Source: an uncultured Eubacteriales bacterium (lineage in GTDB: Bacteria; Bacillota; Clostridia; Peptostreptococcales; Anaerovoracaceae). Taken from it: a DNA stretch of 29,424 nucleotides. Of this stretch, positions 14,901-23,398 are shown one piece after another; the first letter of the stretch is position 1, and each line of letters starts with the position of its first letter. The translations under genes and the position numbers were made by a program. Under the pieces are notes generated by a model. The model was given only the letters and a program-made list of their open reading frames with translations, was not told where the DNA came from and made no database searches. The stretch lies in contig URGK01000031.1 of the NCBI GenBank assembly GCA_900547295.1, positions 1-29,424 on the forward strand, given 5' to 3'.

Positions 14901-16052
14901 ATGACAAATTCAATCTTACAGTTTGAAAGCGAAGAAAACACAGCGGCGGTTATCAAGGTTGTCGGAGTCGGCGGCGCAGGCTGCAACGCTGTTAACAGAA
15001 TGATAGATTCAGAGCTTGGCGGCGTGGAATTTATAGCCATAAATACGGACAAGCAGGCTCTTGCCAAATCAAAGGCCCAGACCAAGCTTCAGATAGGAGA
15101 GAAGCTCACCAAGGGACTTGGAGCGGGAGCAAATCCCGAGATCGGCCAGAAGGCCGCAGAGGAGAACATAGAGGATATCAGGAAATTCCTTGCAGGAGCG
15201 GATATGATATTTGTAACCGCAGGTATGGGCGGCGGCACAGGTACTGGAGCCGCACCTATCATAGCCAAGGTGGGACGCGATCTGGGCGCGCTGACAGTAG
15301 GCGTTGTTACCAAGCCGTTCACATTTGAGGGCAAGAAAAGAAGCGCCCATGCAGAGCTTGGTGTTCAGTTCCTTGAAGGTTATGTGGATTCACTGGTTAT
15401 AGTTCCAAACGACAGACTTCTTGATATAGCGGACAAGAACACCGCTATGGTTGACGCATTCAATATGGCAGACGACGTTTTAAGACAGGGTGTTCAGGGC
15501 ATATCAGATCTGATTTCAGATGCTGCGCTTATCAACCTTGACTTCGCTGACGTTAAGACAGTAATGGGCAACAGAGGCGTTGCGCATATGGGTATAGGCA
15601 GAGGCACAGGCGATGACAGAGTTGCAACAGCCATTGAGAGCGCAATCAAGAGCCCGCTTCTTGAAACAGACGTTAAGGGCGCCAAGGCAGTGCTTCTCAA
15701 CATCACAGGCGGATACGACCTGGGTATGCTTGAGGCAAACGAAGCAGCGGAGCAGATTGCAAAGGCGGCAGATCCTGACGCTATCATAATCTTCGGAGCA
15801 ACTGTAAGAGAGGATATACAGGATGAAATAATCATCACAGTTATAGCTACAGGCTTTAACGAGGACGGCAAGGGCAGACCGGTTGCACCGGAAGCGCCTA
15901 AGCAGGAGGCAGCAGAGGAGACTGAATCCGAAGAGGCTTCCGGCACTGATGAGGATACAGGCATCGAAACTAGAGAAATAACTATAGATGATACACTTGA
16001 AACAGGCGGCGGATTTGAAATTCCACCATTCCTTAAAAAGTGGAAGGAATAA
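14901..16052 (+). CDS. ftsZ: Cell division protein FtsZ
   Basis: Tubulin-like GTPase that forms the division ring. It has 383 residues: an N-terminal GTP-binding domain with GGAGCNAVN (24-32) and the tubulin signature GGGTGTGAAP (110-119), the T7 loop NLDFADVKTVM that completes the GTPase site of the neighbouring subunit, an acidic linker (about 330-365), and a C-terminal peptide ending EIPPFLKKWKE that docks membrane tethers such as SepF or FtsA. FtsA is not in the cluster. The SD AGGGAGG (14886-14892) is strong, at 8-nt spacing, fitting high expression. Confidence 0.98.
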   Translation: MTNSILQFESEENTAAVIKVVGVGGAGCNAVNRMIDSELGGVEFIAINTDKQALAKSKAQTKLQIGEKLTKGLGAGANPEIGQKAAEENIEDIRKFLAGADMIFVTAGMGGGTGTGAAPIIAKVGRDLGALTVGVVTKPFTFEGKKRSAHAELGVQFLEGYVDSLVIVPNDRLLDIADKNTAMVDAFNMADDVLRQGVQGISDLISDAALINLDFADVKTVMGNRGVAHMGIGRGTGDDRVATAIESAIKSPLLETDVKGAKAVLLNITGGYDLGMLEANEAAEQIAKAADPDAIIIFGATVREDIQDEIIITVIATGFNEDGKGRPVAPEAPKQEAAEETESEEASGTDEDTGIETREITIDDTLETGGGFEIPPFLKKWKE

Positions 16053-16080
16053 CTGCACACAAAGAAAGGTTTTAAATAAG

Positions 16081-16105
16081 AGCCGGTTTTAAAGACCGGC
16101 TTTTT
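16081..16105 (+). terminator. Intrinsic terminator after ftsZ
   Basis: AGCCGGT (16081-16087), 7-nt loop, ACCGGCT (16095-16101), then TTTTT (16101-16105): a perfect 7-bp GC-rich stem with a U-tract. It lies 28 bp after the ftsZ stop and ends the dcw transcript, but the next gene starts only 15 bp further on. Confidence 0.9.
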
Positions 16106-16120
16106 ATGCATTTTAAAAGT

Positions 16121-16906
16121 ATGAAGCAGATTACATCTTCAGACAACAGAATATGCAGAATTATACGGCAGCTTGACAGCAGGAAGCACAGAGAAAAGCT
16201 TGGGCTTTATCTCATAGAGGGCGAAAACCTCACAGAGGAAGCATTCAAAAACAATGCGGACATAGAGTTTATCGCCGTAAACGAGGACAGGCTTTCATAT
16301 TATGAAAACCTGTTTGGCGGCAGGCTATCTGAGTGCTATGTGATGCCGGCGGGGCTTTTTAACCGGCTTGCGCAGACCGAGAGCAGTCAGGGCATTATGG
16401 CGGCTGTCAGAATACCGCGGCTTACACAGCAGCAGTTTATGGAGCATATAGCAGGCGGCAATGTGATAGTTTTAGACAGACTTCAGGATCCGGGCAATAT
16501 AGGCACGATCTTAAGAACCTGCGATGCTGCAGGATACAGGGGAGCTGTGATGATAAAGGGCACTGCCGATATATATTCGCCAAAGGTCGTAAGATCTGCG
16601 GCCGGCTCAGTCTTTAGGATTCCCGCGTATTATACGGCGGGAGCTCGTGATGGAGTGAAACTTTTAAAGGACGCCGGGTTGCAGATCATAGGCACAGGCT
16701 TTGATACAGAGGATATGTATTACGATGTGGATATGAGGCGAAACACCGCAGTTGTAATAGGCAACGAGGGCAACGGTATTTCGGAGGAAATGGCGGCCCT
16801 GTGCGACAGGACAGTAAAAATACCCATGCGCGGCAATATTGAATCGCTCAATGCGGCCGTTGCGGCAGGGATACTAATATATGAATCAATAAGACAGGAG
16901 AGATAA
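16121..16906 (+). CDS. TrmH/SpoU-family RNA 2'-O-methyltransferase
   Basis: A 261-residue SPOUT-class methyltransferase, probably acting on rRNA (RlmB/TsnR-like; same place as B. subtilis ysgA before pheST). It has an N-terminal substrate-binding domain (LIEGENLTEEAF) and a C-terminal trefoil-knot domain with the three motifs: LQDPGNIGTILRTCDAAG, IGNEGNGISEEM and IPMRGNIESLNAAVAAGIL. I chose ATG 16121 (MKQITSSDN) because it aligns with B. subtilis YsgA as I recall it; ATG 16106 adds five residues and touches the terminator U-tract. Neither has a clear SD. The target base cannot be told from the sequence. It ends 2 bp before pheS. Confidence 0.9.
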   Translation: MKQITSSDNRICRIIRQLDSRKHREKLGLYLIEGENLTEEAFKNNADIEFIAVNEDRLSYYENLFGGRLSECYVMPAGLFNRLAQTESSQGIMAAVRIPRLTQQQFMEHIAGGNVIVLDRLQDPGNIGTILRTCDAAGYRGAVMIKGTADIYSPKVVRSAAGSVFRIPAYYTAGARDGVKLLKDAGLQIIGTGFDTEDMYYDVDMRRNTAVVIGNEGNGISEEMAALCDRTVKIPMRGNIESLNAAVAAGILIYESIRQER

Positions 16907-16908
16907 AA

Positions 16909-17931
16909 ATGCGTGACAAGCTTACTACAATTTTAGAAGAAGCAAAAGAAAGACTTGCAAAAGCCGCTTCAATATCGGAAGCAGAAGAAATCAGAGTTAA
17001 TCTTCTGGGCAAAAAAGGTCAGATGACCGAAATTCTTCGTTCAATGAAAGATATGGCGCCGGAGGAACGAAAAGCTTTCGGACAGGCGGCAAACGAAACC
17101 AGAGCAGCCATCGAAAAAATGCTTAAATCCAAGCTTGACGAGGTGAAAGCAAAGGCACAGGCTGCTAAATTCGAAGCAGAGAAGATAGACGTTACAGAGC
17201 CGGGAAAACCTGTAGTACTGGGCTCAAAGCACCCTATCACAATCACAATAGAAGAAATTTCAAGAGTATTTATGTCTATGGGATTTTCAATTGCAGAGGG
17301 ACCGGAGGTTGAAACAGTATTCAACAACTTCGACGCGCTCAATGCAGCGCCTGATCATCCTGCAAGAGATATGACGGACACCTTCTATATCACAGAGGAA
17401 ACACTTCTTAGAACACAGACTTCACCTGTACAGGCAAGAACCCTGATGGCTCAGGATCCTCCAATCAAAGTTATATCACCGGGCAGATGCTTCAGATGCG
17501 ATACTCCCGATGCAACTCACTCACCGATGTTCCATCAGGTAGAGGGACTTCTGGTTGACGAGGGCGTTACAATGGCAGACCTCAAGGGAGTTTTAGACAG
17601 CTTTGCAAAGCAGATGTTCGGATCATCTGTAAAAACAAAATTCAGACCTCACCACTTCCCGTTCACTGAACCGAGCGCTGAAATGGACGTATCATGCTTC
17701 AAGTGCGGCGGCAAGGGCTGCAGAGTGTGCAAGGGAAGCGGCTGGATTGAGATATTAGGCTGCGGTATGGTACACCCTAATGTACTCAAAGTAGGTAATG
17801 TTGACACAGAAAAATACACAGGCTTTGCCTTTGGTATGGGTGTTGAAAGAATAGCAATGCTTAAGTATGGAATTGATGATATCAGACTTCTTTACGAAAA
17901 CGATATGAGATTCATCAATCAGTTCAAATAG
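16909..17931 (+). CDS. pheS: Phenylalanyl-tRNA synthetase alpha subunit
   Basis: Catalytic class II subunit of the (alpha-beta)2 enzyme charging tRNA-Phe. The product has 340 residues: an N-terminal coiled coil that contacts tRNA (about 1-90), then the class II core with motif 2 (SPGRCFRCDTPDATHSPMFHQ), the FTEPSAEMDV strand, a Cys-rich loop (CFKCGGKGCRVCKGSG) usual in this subfamily, and motif 3 GFAFGMGVERIAML. The SD AGGAGAG lies before the ATG. No T-box leader is present, as only 2 bp separate it from the methyltransferase gene. Confidence 0.97.
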   Translation: MRDKLTTILEEAKERLAKAASISEAEEIRVNLLGKKGQMTEILRSMKDMAPEERKAFGQAANETRAAIEKMLKSKLDEVKAKAQAAKFEAEKIDVTEPGKPVVLGSKHPITITIEEISRVFMSMGFSIAEGPEVETVFNNFDALNAAPDHPARDMTDTFYITEETLLRTQTSPVQARTLMAQDPPIKVISPGRCFRCDTPDATHSPMFHQVEGLLVDEGVTMADLKGVLDSFAKQMFGSSVKTKFRPHHFPFTEPSAEMDVSCFKCGGKGCRVCKGSGWIEILGCGMVHPNVLKVGNVDTEKYTGFAFGMGVERIAMLKYGIDDIRLLYENDMRFINQFK

Positions 17932-17945
17932 GAGGTAAGGCGAAG

Positions 17946-20510
17946 ATGTTAGTATCATTAGAATGGTTAAAAGATTATACAGAAGTTAATGTTTCAGATG
18001 AGAAATTCTGTGATGATATGGTTATGTCCGGTTCAAACCTTGAAACCTGCGAGCACGTTGGCGGCGGGCTTTCAAATGTTGTTGTCGGCAGAATCGAAAA
18101 AATAGAAAAGCACCCTGATGCGGACAAGCTGGTTGTGTGTCAGCTCAATGTGGGAAAAGACGAGCCGGTACAGATAGTTACAGGCGCAACTAATGTATAT
18201 GAGGGAGCAATAGTTCCGGTAGCGCTTCACAACAGCAGAATTCCGGGACCTCTGCACGGACAGCCAAAGACAGAGGGCGGAGTCAAGATTACCAAGGGCA
18301 AGCTCAGAGGCGTTGAATCTTTCGGTATGCTCTGCGGACCACAGGAGCTGGGTCTTGACGACAAGGTGGCGCCATATATCTCAAAGGACGGAATATGGCT
18401 TTTAAACGACGAATTTGAAATCGGCGCAGAGCTTTCAGAGGCGCTTGGACTTGAGGACACAGTAGTTGACTTTGAAATAACTCCTAACAGACCTGACTGC
18501 CTTTCAATGATCGGAATGGCAAGAGAGGCTGCGGCAGTATTCGGCACAGAGCTTGAATACCCTGAAACAGAGTGCGACCACGAGGAGGGAAATGCAGCGG
18601 ATTATATCGCAGTTGATATTCAGTCAGACCTTTGCAGAAGATATACGGCAAGAATAGTTAAAGACGTAGTAATAAAGCAGTCGCCTTGGTGGATACAGAA
18701 ACGACTCATCAGAGCGGGCATGAGACCTATCAATAACATCGTTGACATTACAAACTTCGTAATGCTTGAATACGGTCAGCCTATACATGCATTTGATATC
18801 AACACTCTTGCAGGAGGCAAGGTTGTAATCAGAACAGCAAACGAGGGAGATAAATTCACTACCCTTGATGAAACAGAGAGAACTCTTTCAGAGGGCATGC
18901 TGATGATATGTGATGCCGAAAAACCTGCAGCAATAGCAGGCGTTATGGGCGGACTTGATTCAGACATCAGGGACAATACGACAACAATCGTGGTTGAATC
19001 CGCAAACTTTGCAGGTGACAGTGTCAGAACAACCTCAAAGAAGCTGGGACTTCGTACAGAAGCATCGGCAAGATTTGAAAAGGGCATAGACCCTAACCTG
19101 TGCGCTAAGGCTGCTGACAGAGTGGTAAAACTCATAGAGCTTACAGGAGCAGGCACACCTGTTGCAGGAAGCGTTGACGTTTATCCGCAGGAAATCAAGG
19201 CAGAGCCTGTTCACGCAAGAGTTTCAAGAATAAACAAAGTGCTGGGTGTTGAACTTACAAGAGAATTTATGGTAAACGCTCTTGAGAGTCTGGAAATGAC
19301 AGTTACAGGCGAGGGCGATGATATGTACGTTACGGCTCCTACAGTAAGACAGGATATCCACATTGAAGAGGATATCGTTGAGGAAGTAGGCAGAATGTAC
19401 GGCTTTGACAAGCTTCCTGTTACAATTCCTAGAGGCAACAGCGAGGCAGTAAAGCCTGACGACAGAATTTTAAGAGATTTGGCGAGAGACACTATGGTTG
19501 CAATGGGCGCAACAGAAATCCAGACATACTCGTTTGTAAGCCCTAAGGGCGTTGACAACTGCAGAATTGACGAGGATTCATGGGAAAGATGCTTCGTAAG
19601 AATTATCAATCCGCTGGGAGAGGAAAACTCGGTAATGAGAACTATCCTTACTCCTAATATGCTGGAGGTTCTCTCAAGAAACTACACAAGAAACATAGAA
19701 GCCGTAAAGGCATTTGAAATAGGCAACACATTTATGGCAGACCTGTTTGACGAGAAAGCTCTTCCTGAAGAGAGCTACTCGATGTGCGTTGGTATGTACG
19801 GCAAAGACGCCGACTTCTACGCGCTCAAGGGCATGATAGTAGAGTTGCTTTCGATAATGGGCATCAGAGATGTTGAATTTGTCGCAGAATCAGAATACGG
19901 AGTATACCATCCGGGCAGATGCGCAAGAATAATTGCAAGAATTCCTAAAAAGGCAATGCCTGAGGTTGACGATCTCAAAAAACTTATCCTGACAGGAGAG
20001 GTTGAAGGCACAGAGGAATACAACAAGCTCAAGGATATAATCGAGAACAGCGATCCTGTTGCAATGGGAGATTATGAACAGGTTGAGCTTGGTATCATGG
20101 GTGAGGTTCACCCTGAGGTTACGGCAAAATATCAGATAAAGACAAGATGCTATGTATGCGAGCTGCTGTTTGATACAGTATGTGAAATTTCAGATACAGA
20201 CAAGGCATATAAACAGCTTCCTAAATATCCGTCAACCTCAAGAGATATCGCGCTTCTTGTAGACGAAAATATGGAAGTTGGAACCATCGAAAAGGTTATA
20301 AAGGCTGCGGCTTCCGAAATACTCAAAAACGTCAAGCTGTTTGACATATACAGAGGCGAGCAGGTTGCAGACGGCAAGAAGAGCGTTGCATTCACACTGA
20401 CATATCAGGACGAAAGCAAGACTCTTACTGATGATGACGTTGCTCCTGTTCACGGTAATATACTTAAGGCTCTTGAAGAAACTCTGGGAGCTGTTCTTCG
20501 TGAAATGTAA
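17946..20510 (+). CDS. pheT: Phenylalanyl-tRNA synthetase beta subunit
   Basis: Beta subunit carrying editing and tRNA-binding functions. Of 854 residues: an EMAP-type tRNA-binding domain (about 40-155), the B3/B4 editing domain, B5, a catalytic-like core and a C-terminal anticodon-binding (FDX-ACB) domain (about 760-854, PKYPSTSRDIALLVDE). It is about 50 residues longer than typical forms such as B. subtilis PheT: between HPGR (655-658) and GEVHP (720) lie 61 residues, where about 15 are usual. The extra segment is acidic, Lys-rich and helical in appearance. The SD AGGAGGTAAG is strong. It forms an operon with pheS (14-bp gap). Confidence 0.97.
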   Translation: MLVSLEWLKDYTEVNVSDEKFCDDMVMSGSNLETCEHVGGGLSNVVVGRIEKIEKHPDADKLVVCQLNVGKDEPVQIVTGATNVYEGAIVPVALHNSRIPGPLHGQPKTEGGVKITKGKLRGVESFGMLCGPQELGLDDKVAPYISKDGIWLLNDEFEIGAELSEALGLEDTVVDFEITPNRPDCLSMIGMAREAAAVFGTELEYPETECDHEEGNAADYIAVDIQSDLCRRYTARIVKDVVIKQSPWWIQKRLIRAGMRPINNIVDITNFVMLEYGQPIHAFDINTLAGGKVVIRTANEGDKFTTLDETERTLSEGMLMICDAEKPAAIAGVMGGLDSDIRDNTTTIVVESANFAGDSVRTTSKKLGLRTEASARFEKGIDPNLCAKAADRVVKLIELTGAGTPVAGSVDVYPQEIKAEPVHARVSRINKVLGVELTREFMVNALESLEMTVTGEGDDMYVTAPTVRQDIHIEEDIVEEVGRMYGFDKLPVTIPRGNSEAVKPDDRILRDLARDTMVAMGATEIQTYSFVSPKGVDNCRIDEDSWERCFVRIINPLGEENSVMRTILTPNMLEVLSRNYTRNIEAVKAFEIGNTFMADLFDEKALPEESYSMCVGMYGKDADFYALKGMIVELLSIMGIRDVEFVAESEYGVYHPGRCARIIARIPKKAMPEVDDLKKLILTGEVEGTEEYNKLKDIIENSDPVAMGDYEQVELGIMGEVHPEVTAKYQIKTRCYVCELLFDTVCEISDTDKAYKQLPKYPSTSRDIALLVDENMEVGTIEKVIKAAASEILKNVKLFDIYRGEQVADGKKSVAFTLTYQDESKTLTDDDVAPVHGNILKALEETLGAVLREM

Positions 20511-20525
20511 TCGGGGAGTACGGTT

Positions 20526-20984
20526 ATGGAAAACAATAAGGTTAAAATCAGAATATACGGGCAGGAATACACTATAGTAGGTGAGAGAAGCCAGGATGAG
20601 ATTATCAAGGCGGCGCAGTATGTAGACGAGCGCATGCAGTTCATAGGCAGAAACTCAAATCTGGGTTCCACCACGTCACTTGCAGTGCTTTCCGCTGTCA
20701 ACATAGCTGATGAGATATTTTCTATTAAAGAAGAGCTTGAGCAGCTCAGAACACTGAATGCACAGCTTGAGGCCGACGCCAAAAAGTATGTGGATCTGTG
20801 GGACGATGCCAAAAAAAACGTAATACAGTACAGAAATGAAATAGAGGATCTGCGCAAAAAAGCGTCAGATGACTCACAGCTTAGAGAAATACAGAGAAGA
20901 TACAAGGAGCTTGAAAGCAGCTTCTTCGATCTTCAGATGGAAAACGTTCAGCTCAAAAGCAGACTGGACAAGACTGAAAAATAG
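20526..20984 (+). CDS. zapA: ZapA-like FtsZ-ring-associated protein
   Basis: A 152-residue protein with the ZapA N-terminal beta-alpha head (VKIRIYGQEYTIVGERS, then AAQYVDERM, about residues 4-60) and a long coiled coil (about 68-150) rich in Glu, Lys, Gln and Leu. ZapA tetramers crosslink FtsZ filaments. Usual family members are about 85-110 residues, so the coil is extended here. Its place between pheT and mutS2 is the common Firmicutes arrangement. SD GGGGAG, 15 bp after pheT. Confidence 0.88.
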   Translation: MENNKVKIRIYGQEYTIVGERSQDEIIKAAQYVDERMQFIGRNSNLGSTTSLAVLSAVNIADEIFSIKEELEQLRTLNAQLEADAKKYVDLWDDAKKNVIQYRNEIEDLRKKASDDSQLREIQRRYKELESSFFDLQMENVQLKSRLDKTEK

Positions 20985-21013
20985 ACAATAGCAAGAGGTT
21001 TGGAAGCGGCTCT

Positions 21014-23386
21014 ATGAATAACAAAAGCATAAAAATTCTGGAATACAACAAAATAATTGAGATGCTCAAGGCTGGAGCTGCTTCGGAGATGACAAGGCAG
21101 GTGATATCAGAGATTAAGCCTCTGACCGATATCTATGAGATAAGACACCTGCTGCAGCAGACCACAGAGGCGGTCAAGGTTATTGTAGTTAAAGGCAACC
21201 CGCCTATGAGCGCGTTTTACGATATAGCCCCGGCTCTTATGAGAGCAAGAAAAGGCGGAGCGCTGACAATGCAGCAGCTGCTTCAAATATCCTATAATAT
21301 GCGAACAGCAAGGACTATGAGTGCATTTCTCGAAAAGGATCTGACCGAAATTCCGGCGCTTACTGCAATCAGAGAGGTCATCTCAGTAAACAGAGATCTC
21401 GAAAATGAAATAACAAGATGTATTCTGTCAGAGGACGAAATGGCAGACAACGCCTCTCCTGAGCTTCGCAGCATCAGAAGAAGCATAGTAAGGCAGAATG
21501 AGGCTATCAAGGCAAAGATGAATCATATGCTGGGCTCTGCCGAAAACAAAACACTTCTGCAGGATTCCATCGTTACGATGAGGGACGGCAGATATGTAAT
21601 ACCTGTTAAGCAGGAGCACCGCTCCAAATTCCCGGGTATAGTTCACGACCAGTCCTCGACAGGCGCAACCCTGTTCATAGAGCCGCAGGTTATCGTCAAT
21701 ATGAACAATGAGCTCAAGCAGCTTTTTCTTGACGAAAAAAAAGAAATCGACAGAATACTTGCGGAGCTTTCAGACAGAGTTGCAGAGAATTATCACGGGC
21801 TTTACAACAACCAGAAGCTGCTGGTGGAGCTTGACTATATATTTGCAAAGGGCAAGCTGTCGCTTTCCTACAGAGGCGAGGAGCCTCACATAAGCGATGA
21901 GGGTATACTTGATCTTAAACAGGCAAGACATCCGCTGCTGGATCAGAAAAAAGCAGTCCCTATCAACGCTTCACTGGGCAGGAACTACAGCACGCTGATA
22001 ATAACAGGGCCTAATACGGGAGGCAAAACCGTAACTCTCAAAACAGCGGGACTTCTTTCGATGATGGCGGCAGCGGGACTTCATATTCCGGCCTCCTCCG
22101 AGAGCATAATCCCTGTGTTTGAGGACATATTTGCGGATATAGGAGATGAGCAGAGCATAGAGCAGAGTCTTTCGACTTTCTCATCGCATATGAACAATAT
22201 AGTCAATATCGTTGACAGAGCAGGCCCCGGCTGTCTTGTGCTGCTTGACGAGCTTGGCGCGGGTACAGACCCCACAGAGGGAGCCGCCCTTGCAATAGCA
22301 GTCCTCGAAAAGCTTAGGGCAAACGGCGCGCTTATATTTGCAACGACTCACTATACGGAGCTCAAAAAATACGCCATATCCACAGCAGGTGTTCAGAATG
22401 CCTCGATGGAATTTGACGTTGAAACCCTGAGCCCGACCTACAGACTTACAATAGGAATACCGGGCAAATCAAACGCCTTTGAAATATCCCGCAAGCTGGG
22501 ACTTTCAGAGAGCATAATAGACAAGGCAAGAGAGCTTCTTGAGGGCAGGGACATAGAATTTGAAGATGTAATAGCAGCCCTTGAGGACGACCGCAAGAGA
22601 GCGGAGGAGGAGCGCGATCAGGCTATAGCTCTGAACATTGCAATGAAAAAGCAGAAGCAGGAGCTTGAGCAGCGTGAGGCCGAGATAAAACAGAAAAAAT
22701 CAGAAATACTTGCAAAGGCAAGAGAAGAAGCAAGAGAAATAGTAAGAGAAGCAAGAGATACCACCAGAGAGGTTCAGAAAGAGCTTAGGGAATTAAACAG
22801 AATAGACAGTATCGCAGAGCGAAATAAGGTGTTTGACGAGGGCAGACGAAAGGTCAGAAACCTTGAGGGCAGGTATCGTGAAAAAATAGTAAAGCAGGTA
22901 AACAACAAGCCTGTAAAAGCATCCGACCTGAAGATAGGAAACAGAGTCAAGGTGCTTTCCCTTGATCAGAACGGCGAAATTATGAGCCTGCCTGACGACA
23001 AGGGCAATATGACGGTACAGATGGGAATACTCAAGGCAACCGTCAACATCAAAGACATAATGCTTATAGACGATGTCAAAAAACAAAAGCCTTCTCCTAA
23101 GCAGAGAAACTACAGCAGTATGTATCAGGCCAAGGCTATGAATATGAGTACGACAATCAATGTCAGAGGCCAGAACCTTGATGATGCCGTTATGAATGTG
23201 GATAAATATCTTGATGATGCGTTTATGGCAGGCTTAAAAGAGGTCACTGTCATTCACGGCAGAGGCGAGGGTATTCTGCGTACAGGGCTTCAGCAGATGA
23301 TGAAGCGCCACAAGCACGTTAAAGCTTTCCGAAAGGGTGCCTACAATGAGGGCGGAGACGGAGTTACAATAGTACAGTTAAAATAG
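21014..23386 (+). CDS. mutS2: MutS2 endonuclease/ATPase with Smr domain
   Basis: A 790-residue MutS2-family protein. It has the MutS core, an ABC-type ATPase with Walker A GPNTGGKT (332-339) and Walker B LLDELGAG (Asp412-Glu413), HY in ATTHYTEL as switch, a long charged coiled coil (about 510-640, very rich in Glu, Lys, Arg), and a C-terminal Smr nuclease domain (about 711-790) with INVRGQNLDDA and IHGRGEGIL. MutS2 lacks the mismatch-binding domain; members suppress homologous recombination or rescue collided ribosomes. It follows zapA by 29 bp and precedes argS by 12 bp. Confidence 0.96.
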   Translation: MNNKSIKILEYNKIIEMLKAGAASEMTRQVISEIKPLTDIYEIRHLLQQTTEAVKVIVVKGNPPMSAFYDIAPALMRARKGGALTMQQLLQISYNMRTARTMSAFLEKDLTEIPALTAIREVISVNRDLENEITRCILSEDEMADNASPELRSIRRSIVRQNEAIKAKMNHMLGSAENKTLLQDSIVTMRDGRYVIPVKQEHRSKFPGIVHDQSSTGATLFIEPQVIVNMNNELKQLFLDEKKEIDRILAELSDRVAENYHGLYNNQKLLVELDYIFAKGKLSLSYRGEEPHISDEGILDLKQARHPLLDQKKAVPINASLGRNYSTLIITGPNTGGKTVTLKTAGLLSMMAAAGLHIPASSESIIPVFEDIFADIGDEQSIEQSLSTFSSHMNNIVNIVDRAGPGCLVLLDELGAGTDPTEGAALAIAVLEKLRANGALIFATTHYTELKKYAISTAGVQNASMEFDVETLSPTYRLTIGIPGKSNAFEISRKLGLSESIIDKARELLEGRDIEFEDVIAALEDDRKRAEEERDQAIALNIAMKKQKQELEQREAEIKQKKSEILAKAREEAREIVREARDTTREVQKELRELNRIDSIAERNKVFDEGRRKVRNLEGRYREKIVKQVNNKPVKASDLKIGNRVKVLSLDQNGEIMSLPDDKGNMTVQMGILKATVNIKDIMLIDDVKKQKPSPKQRNYSSMYQAKAMNMSTTINVRGQNLDDAVMNVDKYLDDAFMAGLKEVTVIHGRGEGILRTGLQQMMKRHKHVKAFRKGAYNEGGDGVTIVQLK

Positions 23387-23398
23387 AGAGGTAAACAG

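Noticed and set aside
16040..16910. T-box riboswitch for pheST
   Set aside because: There is no untranslated leader before pheS, and no T-box core sequence or specifier stem before the methyltransferase gene.
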